Shown here: positions 1 to 11,900 of the stretch, one piece after another
Layout of the letters: every line of letters begins with the position of its first letter
Numbering within the stretch: the stretch's first letter is position 1
Assembly: GCF_000485595.1 (NCBI RefSeq)
Contig: NW_014577127.1
Coordinates: 187,821-230,271, forward strand
Direction: 5' to 3'
Source: Priapulus caudatus
Taxonomy: Eukaryota > Priapulida > Priapulimorpha > Priapulimorphida > Priapulidae
DNA length: 42,451 bases
Made by a program: the position numbers and the translations under genes
Notes under the pieces: model-generated
The model's input: only the letters and a program-made list of their open reading frames with translations
Told to the model about the DNA's origin: nothing
The model's database searches: none

Positions 1-75
1 GGCAGAAGGGCAGAAGGTTCGATAATGATATGACTTACTAGGCAACGTTTATGTTCAATAAAAAAAATTTTTTTT

Positions 76-102
76 TAGGGTTAGGGTTTAGGGTTAGGTT
101 AG
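76..102 (+). repeat. Short degenerate TTAGGG tract
   Basis: About four TTAGGG-like units after a poly-T run; interstitial, not a chromosome end. Confidence 0.8.
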
Positions 103-167
103 CGTTTTTTTTTTTAAGTGGCCCTAGTAGCTCACTATCCTAATCTCTTCTGACACGCCCGCGCGCA

Positions 168-252
168 CAGCACACGCACACATAGCTTGTAAACCAAAAA
201 GTATGGGTACTCACTCATATTGATTAATACCCTGTTACTGCGTTTTATAATT
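168..252. repeat. 85-bp direct repeat, copy 1
   Basis: Identical to 822-906 except one base (CATAGC versus CAGAGC). Contains AAAAAGTATGGGTACTCACT. Confidence 0.9.
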
Positions 253-729
253 TTAGTCAGGGGGCAGATATCCAAAATAAGAATGACCCTAAACTTTTTG
301 GGTAGAGGCTGGAAACGGGTAAATATCATTTCTATAATACTTGTTTCCAAGCTGACTTTTGCGCATTGTGGCGGCCATCTTGAAATCGAAAATGACCGCC
401 AGCGAAAATGTATATTCTGAAATATCTGGACTCCCAGACGTCGTAGAGACACAATGTTGGTGGCTATACCCACATTTTCGATAGTGGAGAACCCAGTTAT
501 GACACTTAGAAAAGCATAGGATGGAGGCCATTTTGGATTTCAAGATGGCCGCTAATGAAATTGGTGTATTTTGTTTGAATAACTAAAATCCTAAATATCG
601 TAGAGGCATAATTTTGGTGTCTTCAGTCTTCACCCACATTTTCATGACGCCATAGGTCTCATCCTGAGTGTGGACCTTGTAGCAACAGGACTTTGCGGAA
701 CATTTACGGTAATATCCCAGATAACATGC

Positions 730-821
730 TGACGTTGGGCCAACGTTGGGCCAACGGCTGTCTTCAGCTCTTGCTAACGTTGGGCCAACGTTGGCTGCCA
801 ACGTTGATCCAACGTTGGGCC
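730..821. repeat. Cluster of GTTGGGCCAAC palindromes
   Basis: Five to six copies of AACGTTGGGCCAACG-type palindromes in 90 bases, each able to form a short hairpin. Confidence 0.85.
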
Positions 822-906
822 CAGCACACGCACACAGAGCTTGTAAACCAAAAAGTATGGGTACTCACTCATATTGATTAATACCCTGTTACTGCGTTTT
901 ATAATT
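822..906. repeat. 85-bp direct repeat, copy 2
   Basis: Second copy of the repeat at 168-252, directly after the GTTGGGCCAAC cluster. Could be the ends of one non-autonomous element or a local duplication. Confidence 0.9.
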
Positions 907-984
907 AAATCGTTCTCTGCGCGCTGGGCAAGTAACGAAGTCGTCGATTTTGTGCTGCCACCTATCGCACCTTTATTGGCAGAT

Positions 985-1175
985 TGCACTACATCTATCT
1001 AGCTATCTATCTATCTAGCTAGCTATCTATCTATCTATCCATCCATTATCCATCCTACTTATCTACCTACCTATCCACCCAACCACCTATAGTCTACCCA
1101 TCCACCTATCTACCTACCCACCTACCCACCAACCTACTTACCTACCTACCTACCCATCTACTTAGACACCATCTC
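985..1175. repeat. CTAT/CTAC simple repeat
   Basis: Imperfect tetranucleotides CTAT, CTAG, CTAC and ACCC. Confidence 0.9.
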
Positions 1176-1794
1176 AACATAACTATGAAATATTACAAAA
1201 GGAGCGTTGTAAACCAAAACTTCCAAAGCATGCTTGATGTCAGAGTATGTGTGAGATGGCGGAAGAAGAAGCTAAGAACATGGCTTAATGAGATATCCTA
1301 ATAAGGAGTTGTGTGACCCAAATTGTACCAGGAAAGGCATGGATGCCAGGTGCGCCCTCTACCCTCTAGTCACCAACCAAAAAGGGCTATTGTCTGGTGA
1401 AGATGTAAAGTGCAAGATACCACACAGTACCCACTTTTAATGGAGACGAACAAGAGAAGGGAGATTTCAATGCGAGGTTTGAAAGAACATAACAACAAGA
1501 AGGCTGTGTGCGCTTGTGGAACGAACACAAGCATCTAACCAACAAGATGAACAGAAATGATTCAGTTTCATATTTCGAAAGATTTCTCTCAGATCATGAA
1601 TATTTGAATGATATATGAAAATGAATATGAAAATGAAAATATGAATATATGAAAAAGGAAAAAGAAAAATATAGTCAAACATAGCATACATTTTTACTGG
1701 ATTGCGATGTTTTGAGGATTCTACTATGGGATGTGGTAACTTGACATTGAAAGTATTACGACATCAGTTGGCTGAAAGTCAGGGTACGGTGGGA
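1176..1794. other. Unassigned
   Basis: No recognised gene. A short A-rich ATATGAAAATGA repeat lies at about 1,600-1,660. Confidence 0.5.
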
Positions 1795-1905
1795 CAATGC
1801 AGGGTACGCAGCAACATATTGTATAGTACCCCGAGGTACTTTCCGATATATCTAACCGTAACCAGGGTACCCTCCGATAGTATCCTGGGGGACATAGACC
1901 CTATC
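1795..1905. repeat. Half copy of the GGTACGTTCCGG inverted-repeat element
   Basis: Contains CAGGGTAC blocks and CCTGGGGGACATAGACC, matching the right arm of the element at 26,336-26,664. It breaks the gag frame at 1,900. Confidence 0.65.
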
Positions 1906-2088
1906 AGCGGCAGTGGCGGCATCGGCATCGCCATGTTGGACTTCCTTTTCTCTCTGAATCACTTCGTGTAGTTTTTGTAGTCTCATATAGCCAAGGAATT
2001 TCACTTCCCATAGTTCATACTTGTCTTCGTCTCCATCGAATAATGGTATTCTCGCCCTGGGCCCATAACCTGTTGATTGGTGGGTCAT
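1900..2088 (-). pseudogene. Copia-type retrotransposon gag fragment (5' part only)
   Basis: The minus-strand frame from MTHQSTGYGPRARIPLFDGD continues EDKYELWEVKFLGYMRLQKL and HEVIQREKE. The pattern phi-P-x-FDG...Y..W..KF.GY....L matches the N-terminus of Ty1/Copia gag (DUF4219/UBN2 type), which assembles the retrotransposon particle. After residue DADAATAADR the frame runs into an unrelated repeat starting GTCTATGTCC at about 1,899, so the gag is broken. No protease, integrase or reverse transcriptase was seen nearby. Confidence 0.65.
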
Positions 2089-2130
2089 AGTAACGAAGGT
2101 AGATTCGGGAGAGAAGGAAAGACACGCCAC

Positions 2131-3129
2131 TACCGTTCAAGGATAGAGATGATGTCCAGATTTGGACCTATGTCATTTTCGTAAATGTGGGGGTAGCCCC
2201 TTTAAAATCGACAGGGGTGTTGTTGAGGGTGTTGTTTGTTCATTTCGACCGAGAAACATTAAGTGAGTGCCCGTTTATTTTCCACTGTAGATGGCGCCAC
2301 TGTACGGGCTATACATTTATCATACAGCTAGGGTGAACCAAGAGTAAACATAAACTACACTAAGTTTACACTCTAACAATACCATGCAGGCACCTCCCTC
2401 CCATCCTCTTCTGTCCATATTCCACCACGTGACTACTGAATTTGCTAAACGCGATAGTCACACAAAATCCAACAGAAATGTGTTCACCTACACGTAGCCA
2501 AACGCTCTTATACCCTAACACTACAGTGATGCAACAATTTTTTGTCACAGAAGGAACGAATACTGCACTCACTGAAAAGAAGATATGAGACTGGAGATTA
2601 AATCGGTGAAATGTACGACGTCATCACCACATCACGCGTGTACGTGTGCCATTGTCACCATCTCCTATATAATGCATTGGACAATATAGTTACTAATGTT
2701 GCGCGTTGTCAGATTAATTATACACGCATGGACTTGTCGTATAAATGTTACCAGAGTGTGATAAACACAGCATTAAGCGCAGATCATTCGTTGGGCAGCA
2801 GGAGGGCCTGATCAAGAGAACGGTAAACTGTATATTTAAGACGCAGCATCAAGCATACATGACTGGGCGAAACCTTCGACCAACATGTTGTTTCTTCATC
2901 ACCGACAACACATTTAATTACAAGAGAGACAACAACAAATCTGGGGTATATGTGCAAGCTGGTGGGATGTAAAGCAGACATTGGTGCGGACACGACGACA
3001 GCGCTGCCGATATACCTATGTATGTACGATCGGCGGATGAGGAGGGAGCCGGAAATTGCCTGAACGAGCCCTCTTTACATGCTGAGAAGAGGTATAACGA
3101 ACAAGTTCAACCACATGTCATCGACAGCT
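2131..3129. other. Intergenic; possible Copia LTR remnant, otherwise nothing
   Basis: On the minus strand upstream of the gag fragment, the stretch near 2,210-2,245 ends in CAACACCCTCAACAACACC, which resembles the CA-ending edge of an LTR. This is weak. The rest shows nothing. Confidence 0.3.
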
Positions 3130-3135
3130 CGGGAG

Positions 3136-3184
<49 letters not shown>

Positions 3185-3243
3185 GAGCGAGAGAGAAGAG
3201 GAGAACGAGTGAGACGAGAGAGAGAGAGATAGAAGAGGAGAGA

Positions 3244-3283
<40 letters not shown>
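3130..3283. repeat. GA microsatellite
   Basis: (GA)n with interruptions. Open frames rich in RE or SL across it are artefacts. Confidence 0.95.
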
Positions 3284-3285
<2 letters not shown>

Positions 3286-3324
3286 GTGACACGAGATAAG
3301 AAACAGCCAGAACCACGGTAAAAA

Positions 3325-5379
3325 CAAGGAAAACCAGACTAGAGAAGGATCAGTAAAGAAATCGATTGCATTTTCGTTATAAATAAGAACGTTGAATATA
3401 CTATTTAATAAAATTCTGTTAGGCGCACCGCACGGCGTCTATCAGATCGGGTTTGAGTAGCGTAGCGTGCCACGTTTGATTTGTGAATGAGTACAATTTT
3501 ATATTAACGACCGACTGTCAGAGACATGTATCGAAATTATTAATAACGAATCGAATTATTAATAATGTATCGAAATTATTAATATCGAAATTAGTAAAGC
3601 ACGCACACACGCACGCACAGTCACACATGCACGCGCGTACGTAAGCACGCATGCATCCGGGCGCGCTTACGGGCACACATATTCATTTAATAACAAAAAA
3701 TACATCCGGGTGGGGTTGGTTAAATAGCAGATTCGGATATCGCGACAGTATCGATATAATCAGATAACATAACATAACATAAACGTAAGGTAAATCACAG
3801 TCCATCCTGCCTATTAACCAGTCAGGTAATTTGGAATTCTAGAGAGCGGCCAGCGGCGCATTGTTGACGAAAATTATTATAAAACTTGGTTTTAAAATCT
3901 GGGTTGCATGATTAAAAATTCATAAAAGAAATAAAATACGTTCACATCGTAGCAATATAACTTTTCGTCTATCAATGCCAATTCTCTAACTATTTCACCG
4001 CCGTAAGGGGGCAACAGCACTGGGACGCAGACTGCCGGAAACAGCCATTACATGTCTTACCTATACTAAGCAGAAATTATCTGATGCTATTTATTCGTGA
4101 ATGGGAGATTACGCATTTTCCATACAATAACACCTATCAGACTTAATAAACTTACGTCCTATCTATAGCATCCACGGATACACACAACTGCCAGCAATGA
4201 AAAAAAAGAACAACAATTCAAGCCACCAACTCATGAGTATATATTTTATAACTAATAATAAAAGCGCAATTGATATATTTCGTAAGAGATCACAATACAG
4301 TATTTGATATATCAAACCCGGAGACATAAACTAAACAAATTTAGGAGAGAGAGGACCATAGATTCTACAAACAGGGTATCAGCAAGGCTTCTAGGCTTCT
4401 TTCCCTGCCAAAAATAACATTTCCAGCATTCAGATATCATTTCCAAAACATTTTTAAAGCTTTTTAAAAATCTTGAAATCGGGCTAATAATTCATCAATT
4501 AGAAAAACTTAAAACTAATGATACTCTGTCAAAATGTTTAATCTTAAATTCAATCTGGGGGACGAGGAGGTTGCAGCCCCCTGCCTCCGGTCCCACATTT
4601 CTAATATTTCCTATGCGAGCAAAAATCTTAACGAAACACTGAAAAGACTACACCACATGTAGAGTATCATTAAGTCTAAAAAGACTGTTTCGTGGAACCT
4701 GTTCAATTTTATCACCTTCGAGAGGCAGTTACATTAATTGTAATTGTTAAAGGCTCGAATGTTAACCATCCCAACATTATTCAACCCCAAACATGAGTCG
4801 TGAAGCAAATACCACGTGTTCTGTTCGCTAGTAAAACGCATTACTCCGAGAAATACCTCGTATACTAGTCAGGCAAGCACAGTTTGCCTGTTTTCAAAGA
4901 AAAGCAACTAATAAAAAAATAATGTAATCGAAAGGCCGTTTACAACAAGTTATATATTTACAGTTCATATAGCTTATCACAGCTGTGCTTAAACTTTTCA
5001 CTGGAACACTATTATAAACAAGCGTACGTCTTTGTTTATCACTCTTTGTACACAACGACCAACACACACGCGAGCACGTTGTAGCTATCCGATCACTGGT
5101 CCAGCCATATCTTCATCAAATAAAATTTACAACTAGCCAACGTGTAATTATATCTTTGGACGCCAACTTTTTTTCGCGTGATACAACAATATATGTGAGG
5201 TCAATGCTTCGCAGGCTCACTTCTACGCAATTCTTCTACTGCACAAAAACAGTTAACAGCAGGACCAGTAGCCACGCATACACACCATGCGCAACAAGGA
5301 ATCGTTCAAAAACATCTATTAATCTCAGTAATGACAGTATTCATAAACACCAATGAACTTTGAACAACCGAATTTTGAA
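3325..5379. other. Intergenic, nothing recognised
   Basis: AT-rich sequence downstream of KIF17. Short ACGC run near 3,600-3,660 and AATTATTAAT repeats near 3,535-3,590. No gene-like open frame or splice-supported exon seen. Confidence 0.6.
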
Positions 5380-5520
5380 AATAGAGAGAGATGGGGAGAA
5401 AAAGACAACAAGATAGAGAGAAAAAGAAAGATAGATAGATAGAGATATACAGAGAGCAGAGAGGGATGAGAGAGAGAGGGGAAGAGGAAGGAGAGAGAAA
5501 GAGAGAGGGGGGAGGGGGTC
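5380..5520. repeat. GA-rich simple repeat
   Basis: Imperfect GA/GATA repeat. Confidence 0.9.
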
Positions 5521-6088
5521 CGTAGCTAACTAATTTTCCCAGGTGTGGGAGGGTAAATCCACGTGCAGCGTTGTGGTCTGGGCAGTTGACCATGGACAGT
5601 TCACCATTGGCTATTGTCCATATAATGCTATATACATTGGTCCTGGGACAATTGTCCCCTCCCTCACCTCCGCTAGCTACGGGCTTGTTATCGCGTACTC
5701 GTAGTTTGGACAAGTTTATCAAAAATATAAAATGCACCAACTAGACGCCGGTCATTCAAAGTGTTGAAGCATACGGCATTACGGGTATTATCTTCACACG
5801 GTATTAGCTACGGCATCATCTTCTAACAGAAATAAACGAACGTCACAGTGAAAACCCAACAAGGTCAGCATACTCTGCCATCTGAACCACTCTTATTCAT
5901 ATATGCTCCGAGCTTCAACCTGTATCTTAACGTTCATCATGTATCGTACATATATCACAGTATAACTTGATCTATTATTGCAGAAGAGTTTGCGTGCACA
6001 CGCGTGTGCACAGTTTACAATATAATAAGTATAACGTCTTACTTGACAATAACAGGAACGCTCATGGAATTGTGCCCAGGCTGAACAC

Positions 6089-6288
6089 GGATGTCAATTT
6101 CCCCCGGGCGTAGAGGGAGGATGCCGCTATGTGGCAACACTAGTCACTTCGTACACTTCCGTCATTCTACAGTCTGACTCTGTGATACTTCCATGCTAGA
6201 CATGGCCTTATTTCCCTAACCCTAACCCCCACCCCCCAGCACGCCCCCATCGGCACCCTCCCTTTACGCCCGGGGGAAATTGACACCG
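6089..6288. mobile_element. 200-bp TIR element with 10-bp target-site duplication
   Basis: Flanked on both sides by the direct repeat GGCTGAACAC (6,079-6,088 and 6,289-6,298). The ends are inverted repeats of about 37 bases with few mismatches (GTCAATTTCCCCCGGGCGTA on the left; its complement on the right). The interior contains two CCCTAA units. No coding capacity, so non-autonomous. A 9-10-base duplication is typical of Mutator-like elements, but that assignment is only inference. Confidence 0.85.
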
Positions 6289-6365
6289 GGCTGAACACAC
6301 TAACAACTGCTGCCCTCTAGCTACAAGCAAAAACTATTCATCATCATGATGCGATCATATGATAT

Positions 6366-6366
6366 A

Positions 6367-6436
<70 letters not shown>
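6366..6436. repeat. AT microsatellite
   Basis: About 35 uninterrupted AT units. Confidence 0.97.
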
Positions 6437-6440
<4 letters not shown>

Positions 6441-6900
6441 TGATGATTATTATGATCATGATGATGATATGATCATGATCATATGCACGTAGCATGACTG
6501 ATTAACAACAATGAGTTTTCACACATGTCAAAAGTAAAGAGTTACACATTTTCAGGAGTCTTAATGGCTGTAAGATGGTCACATGTGGGCTAAGTTAAAC
6601 AGACAACAACACAGTAAAAGCGATTGCAAATTTCAACCTTATAAGGCCACAGTGATTTACAAAACAAACTGCCTGCTGACCAATTAAAATTAATATCAAC
6701 TCATCATACTGAGTTAGTTACACAATTATTGACCAGATAATAGCTGCGGGCATATAGATTGTTTTCGATTTAAAAACATCAAAAATACTCAACGGTTCCA
6801 TACATCAAAAAATTTAGTACAAATGCACACATAATTGACAAACATGCATAAAAACCATAAAAAACTCCCCCCACTTTGGTACACTATTGGACACATGCTA

Positions 6901-7118
6901 CTAGTAGGTGTAAGGTCCAGTGAGGTCTGTATTAGATCGGTTTTTCTTCTTCTTGTTGACCAGCAAGCGTTGCATAGGGAGTGCCTCGAGTCGCACGGGT
7001 TTCCTCGGTAGGTCTAGTGTAGAAATGTTGCCAGCTCCTCCTGCTGAGCTCTGCGGGCCGTTACCTATCGTACCATTAGTCCAGTCGTTAGTGACAGGGA
7101 AGTTCGTCTCTCTATGTG
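6901..7118 (-). CDS. KIF17: KIF17 exon 17 (C-terminus with KKKK localisation-signal-like cluster, stop TAG)
   Basis: Encodes the last 72 residues and ends GPYTY-stop at 6,901-6,903. [15 protein letters not shown] followed by [10 protein letters not shown] matches RPFRLESLDIPFTKAKRKKSKSN at the end of human KIF17. In vertebrates that basic stretch is a nuclear/ciliary localisation signal read by importin-beta2. Acceptor CTTCTGCAG. No canonical polyadenylation hexamer was seen close downstream. Confidence 0.93.
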
Positions 7119-8943
7119 CTGCAGAAGCATGAAGAGAATGCATCAAAATCGTTTAAAAACACACACTTTGTGCCTGTTTTGACCGTGAATGTCAATACAG
7201 ATACAAAGAAATTTTATCACCTTTCGTTGTTGCTCTTAATATTTTAATTCTAAAAACCAACAAAATATGGGTCTTATCAGGGGTTAATAATGACAAATTT
7301 GTCATCATTAACCCCTGGTATTAATAATGATACTAAGACATAGGACCATGTACGCACATCCTGATTTCTAGCGTCATCTGTTACGACCATGGTAATGAGC
7401 CACTGTGTCACCTCAGAATATAGATGGTAAGACTACACAACAGAAAAGATAACCTATTGCAACGTGCAGGCTACTTATGTAACGTGGCCAACGTATACAC
7501 GATCAGCGATGTTTTCCTGAGCAAACGAACAACCCAGCAAGAACCATTATGTCATGAGAATATACATAATAGCAGGAGCGTATAATGACAAATATATTTG
7601 TCATTTTTGTCATTTTTGTCATATTTGTCAATTTGTCATTGTTATAATATTATTTGTCATTACCTGATAATAGGAGTGCGCAACACACATGATAACCTAT
7701 AGCAACCCAAACACATGAGGATCATAATGTCAACTGAAATGTTGGTTTATATACTCACGTATGTTTCGGCCAGATAGAGAGTCCCGGCCATACACTTGCG
7801 TGAGGTCTCGCTTTGGTTTGAAATAGTCATTTGCGAACACCTCATTTTTGCTTGATTCCAGTTTCTATAAAAAAAAATCACATTTGAAACTAAAAGATAA
7901 AACAATGAGACCTCTTCATTTTGACGCATTGCTCGTGATTTCATTTTTCATCGCAACAAATACTGCTATTATCACAATAATATTATCAGGAGCACAGTAT
8001 AACAGATTATCGGTTACAAGGCACCCTGAGGGCAGTGTGATAGTGGCACTGTCGGGCAGCATAATAATATATTGCATACAGTATTGATTCGGCCAGTCAA
8101 ATTATAATCTATATTACCTGGATAAAACCTGTCAGTTGATCTGTCACGTTACTAAATAACGCACTCAACGAGACTTCCTAAATCTTCATTAAAAGTGAGT
8201 ACATTAATTTAAAACGTCATTTAGCAAACGACGTGTGAGAATTACCTGATAGTAGCTGTCTTCACCCGGGTCACTAATGGAACCGTTGCTATGGTGATAG
8301 CCATGCAAGCTTGTCACAGAGACCTTGCCGCCTGGCATCACCCCTGCAAAAGCGAGAGCTGCAGTCAGCCAACCAAGCAAAACTCACTAAAGATCTATGT
8401 AACCAGCTATTACCAGCTTTATTTTGATCACGTCGTATTCAATGCTGGAAACAGTATAACAGAGCGAATCACAAGCATACGTATGGAATATTCTGTATAT
8501 ATATATAAAATGTATTTTGATAATTCCAGCAACTACAAGTCACCATGCGACTCCACATGACTGAAGCTGACCTTGACGGCGTTATAGAGATCACACGCAC
8601 GCACGCGCGCGCATGTATATATCCAACAAGTCTTCATAAGTGAATGGTAATTGGGAAAGGAAAGACTGGTAACAACGGGTGGCCCAATAAGGTGTTTTTG
8701 CCATGTGCAAATGAGTGTGCGTGCATGAGAAACAGCAGCGAATGGATCGAAATAAAACCACAATGTGTTTAGGCTATTGTGTAGAAATATAGGTCATTTA
8801 TGGACCCAGCACCGTTTCTTGACAAAAAGAAAGCTAGTACATCCGGTACTCCCTCCACAACGCAGGCGTCTCACGCAGTACTTTGTTATGCGTTCACATG
8901 CTCGTAAACCCAGAGTATGAAAACCATACCAGTGGTTAAGGCA

Positions 8944-8980
<37 letters not shown>

Positions 8981-11900
8981 ATACATATTGAGCACTGGAT
9001 GATGAGAGTGAACGCCGGCCAAGAGTTGGAAAAAATACGAGCAGCAGCAACAAACTAGAATCTGTCGTGGATTTCAGAACCTACATCAATATTACAGATG
9101 TGATAGAATGATAGATATACTGGGATATAATTTGCTACGCACACTGATATAATTACCTACATTCCTACCTGATTGTAGACATCCCTAACTAACCTCTCAT
9201 CTTCCTGTCTCTGATGCATATTATTCCACTCTTACATGCATGTAACCAACCACCCAGATCGATAGATCAAACCATCCATCAAACCATGCATCCATCAAAC
9301 CATCCATATATCCATCTAACCATCCACCCAGATCGATTCATCTACCAACCCATCCATTCATCTGCCCCCCCCCATCCAGTTATTCAACTATCCACCTACC
9401 CAGCAACCCACCCACCCAAACCCATACACCCACCCACCCATAGCAAATCCAGCCATCCATCCATCTATCCATCCGTCCGCCGGTCCATTTATCTATCCAT
9501 TCATCCATTCACCCATCCACCCATCCATCCATACGTATAATTATACAATTATACGTTTTTACATACAAGCGTACGCGCACACGAGCACGCACACGAGCAC
9601 ACGCACGCATGCATACTGAGCTGTTGTTAATAAAGGAATAATAGGTACATTGATTATGCAATGTTGACGAATGCTAGAGTAACTGGCACCTTTTGTAGTC
9701 AATAAGTACATTACCTTATAGCCAAACGCGTATTAGTTTGTCCAATATCACTGCTAATTACTAAGAAATGTCTAATTGAAATCCGAAGTCCAAAAAGTTG
9801 TTTACAGTTTCAAACCGCTGCCGGCGAAGCGGGTGTGATACAGATTTATAGTGCACCGGACATTTTCGCACGCATGCTCGGCCGTACGCAATGCTATCAT
9901 CAGTGATTTCGTAAACATGGACGCTCGTGATAAGGCACTTTTTGTCAGGGCTGTCCACGTGCGTCCGTGATTAGTACGTGTGTTTTACTCTATTTCCATG
10001 TTTAGTCCGTGGCCGTGCATGGTTACACCGCTGACACTTCCGTTTCATCTGGCATCCAAAACATACGGGCCGCACAGATGTTTACGTCATCGCTTGACTC
10101 CTGGATGACATTTACGGCACGTAAATGATACGTTGATACATATCAACAACCGATTTGAAGTCTTGTTTGTAATGTAACCAGCAGTGATATTGGACAATCT
10201 AATACGCGTTTGGCTATAAGGTAATGTACTTATTAACTACACAAGGTGCCAGTTACTGTAGCATTCGTCAACATTGCATAATCAATGGACCTATTATTCC
10301 TTTAAGCTGACTTGCATGAGTGGCGGGCGGTGTTATATGAATAGTTTTTTTAGTTATTGGCCAGCATACTTACTGTTCCAAGGTTCTGTGATGGGAGTGA
10401 AATCCACATGCAAATATAAAATCGGACAACATGGGTCAACAAGCAGTGCCAAAAAGCTTTCCATGAGTCATGAGTATAGAAGCAGTTTAAAAATCAGCTT
10501 TGCAAACAAATTTAGAGAAAAGCAGCTAAGGTGAGTGCAAGCTTTCATCACACAGCAGTTATCATGTCATCATTTTTCCGGTTTTAACAGTTTTACTAAA
10601 TGAGATGGATATTTGAACCAATAACATCGTGGGGCAATCACACAAATACACAGGACAGACACAGAAACGTCGCAGCAGGTGTCAGACCACCCAGGAAAAA
10701 ATCCCAGATGGAGGGGAAGAGAAAAATACAAATATATAGATACATATATAATACATAGATACATATATAAACGCAACATAATATAATTCACATGACATAT
10801 GTGACAACTGGTTACACTATGTATGTCGAGTGGAAAACAAAATTCCTCATTATAACATTCATTATTACAACTTATAAAACCACAACTCAATAATTCATCG
10901 GCCTATAAAATTCTACGAAGTATCTACGGTTTACACAACATGCATTACTGAATCACCAGAGGTACACCACGATAATACTCACGATTGCCTATCATTAGAT
11001 ACACACGAAAGTGGCAAGGCAGGCATAACAAGAAAATGAGAAATAGCATTTAGATTCCGTCTGTTGAGATTGATCTACCTCAGTCGTCAGATGACAGTTG
11101 CCATGGTACAGGCAACTGCTGCCATCATTAATAATAGCATGTTACACAGACCCTTTCAAGTACAACTGAGTCTGCCTAATTGAGTATGAACGTTATAACG
11201 AACTGTGCAGTATAAGTTGCTTGTAGAATAAAACAATTAATACAATTCCAATTAATAATGATGTTATTAAGCATATTAATACAAAAACAACTACGAAATT
11301 GTAGGTTGGGTGAAGGCTAGCATGGAAATTTTAATAGGAAATATGGATTGTTCAAAAGCTGGTGCTTTTAGCGAATCAATAGCATGCAGACTCAACATGG
11401 TACGTAACCAAGCAACCAGGACACGCACAACGTCTGCTAGACATGCTATAGTTGCAGAGCTGTTACGCTGTGGAGAACATTAGATCCACACATCCACTCT
11501 TACCTGGCTCATCATTTCATCAATACATCGACCTTATCTGCTAGTGAAATATGAAGACGGAGCTTGTTGTTTACACTGATTATTTTTACATTGTTTTCGA
11601 CCGCTTACCTGCGGGTGGCAGGTTTGTCCTCTCGATGATGAGGTCGGGGAGCCTCCAGCGCTGAGCATCCTCATCCCACACGCACTCCTGCTTCACCTTG
11701 TCCAGGTTACTGTAGTTGCAGTCTCGTCGAAGGCACGGTTGAACCTGAACGCAAGCAGAGACGCTGTTTAGTAAATTTTCAACCTACACAAGATACAGCT
11801 GCCTCCCCCCACCCCCGAATCTTCGATCGCTGCAACTTCTAGGAGACTATCACAACCTCGACTTATAGATTAGGCTGATTAACCTAACTTGAGATTATCA

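Larger units (their letters stand above)
8344..11608 (-). other. KIF17 intron 14 (largest intron)
   Basis: 3.3 kb. Holds an inverted-repeat element (9,631-10,304), a CCAT-rich simple repeat (9,255-9,532), an AT microsatellite (8,945-8,984) and unique AT-rich sequence at 10,310-11,600 in which nothing was recognised. Confidence 0.8.

Noticed and set aside
76-102. Chromosome end
   Set aside because: Only about four degenerate TTAGGG units with unique sequence on both sides.
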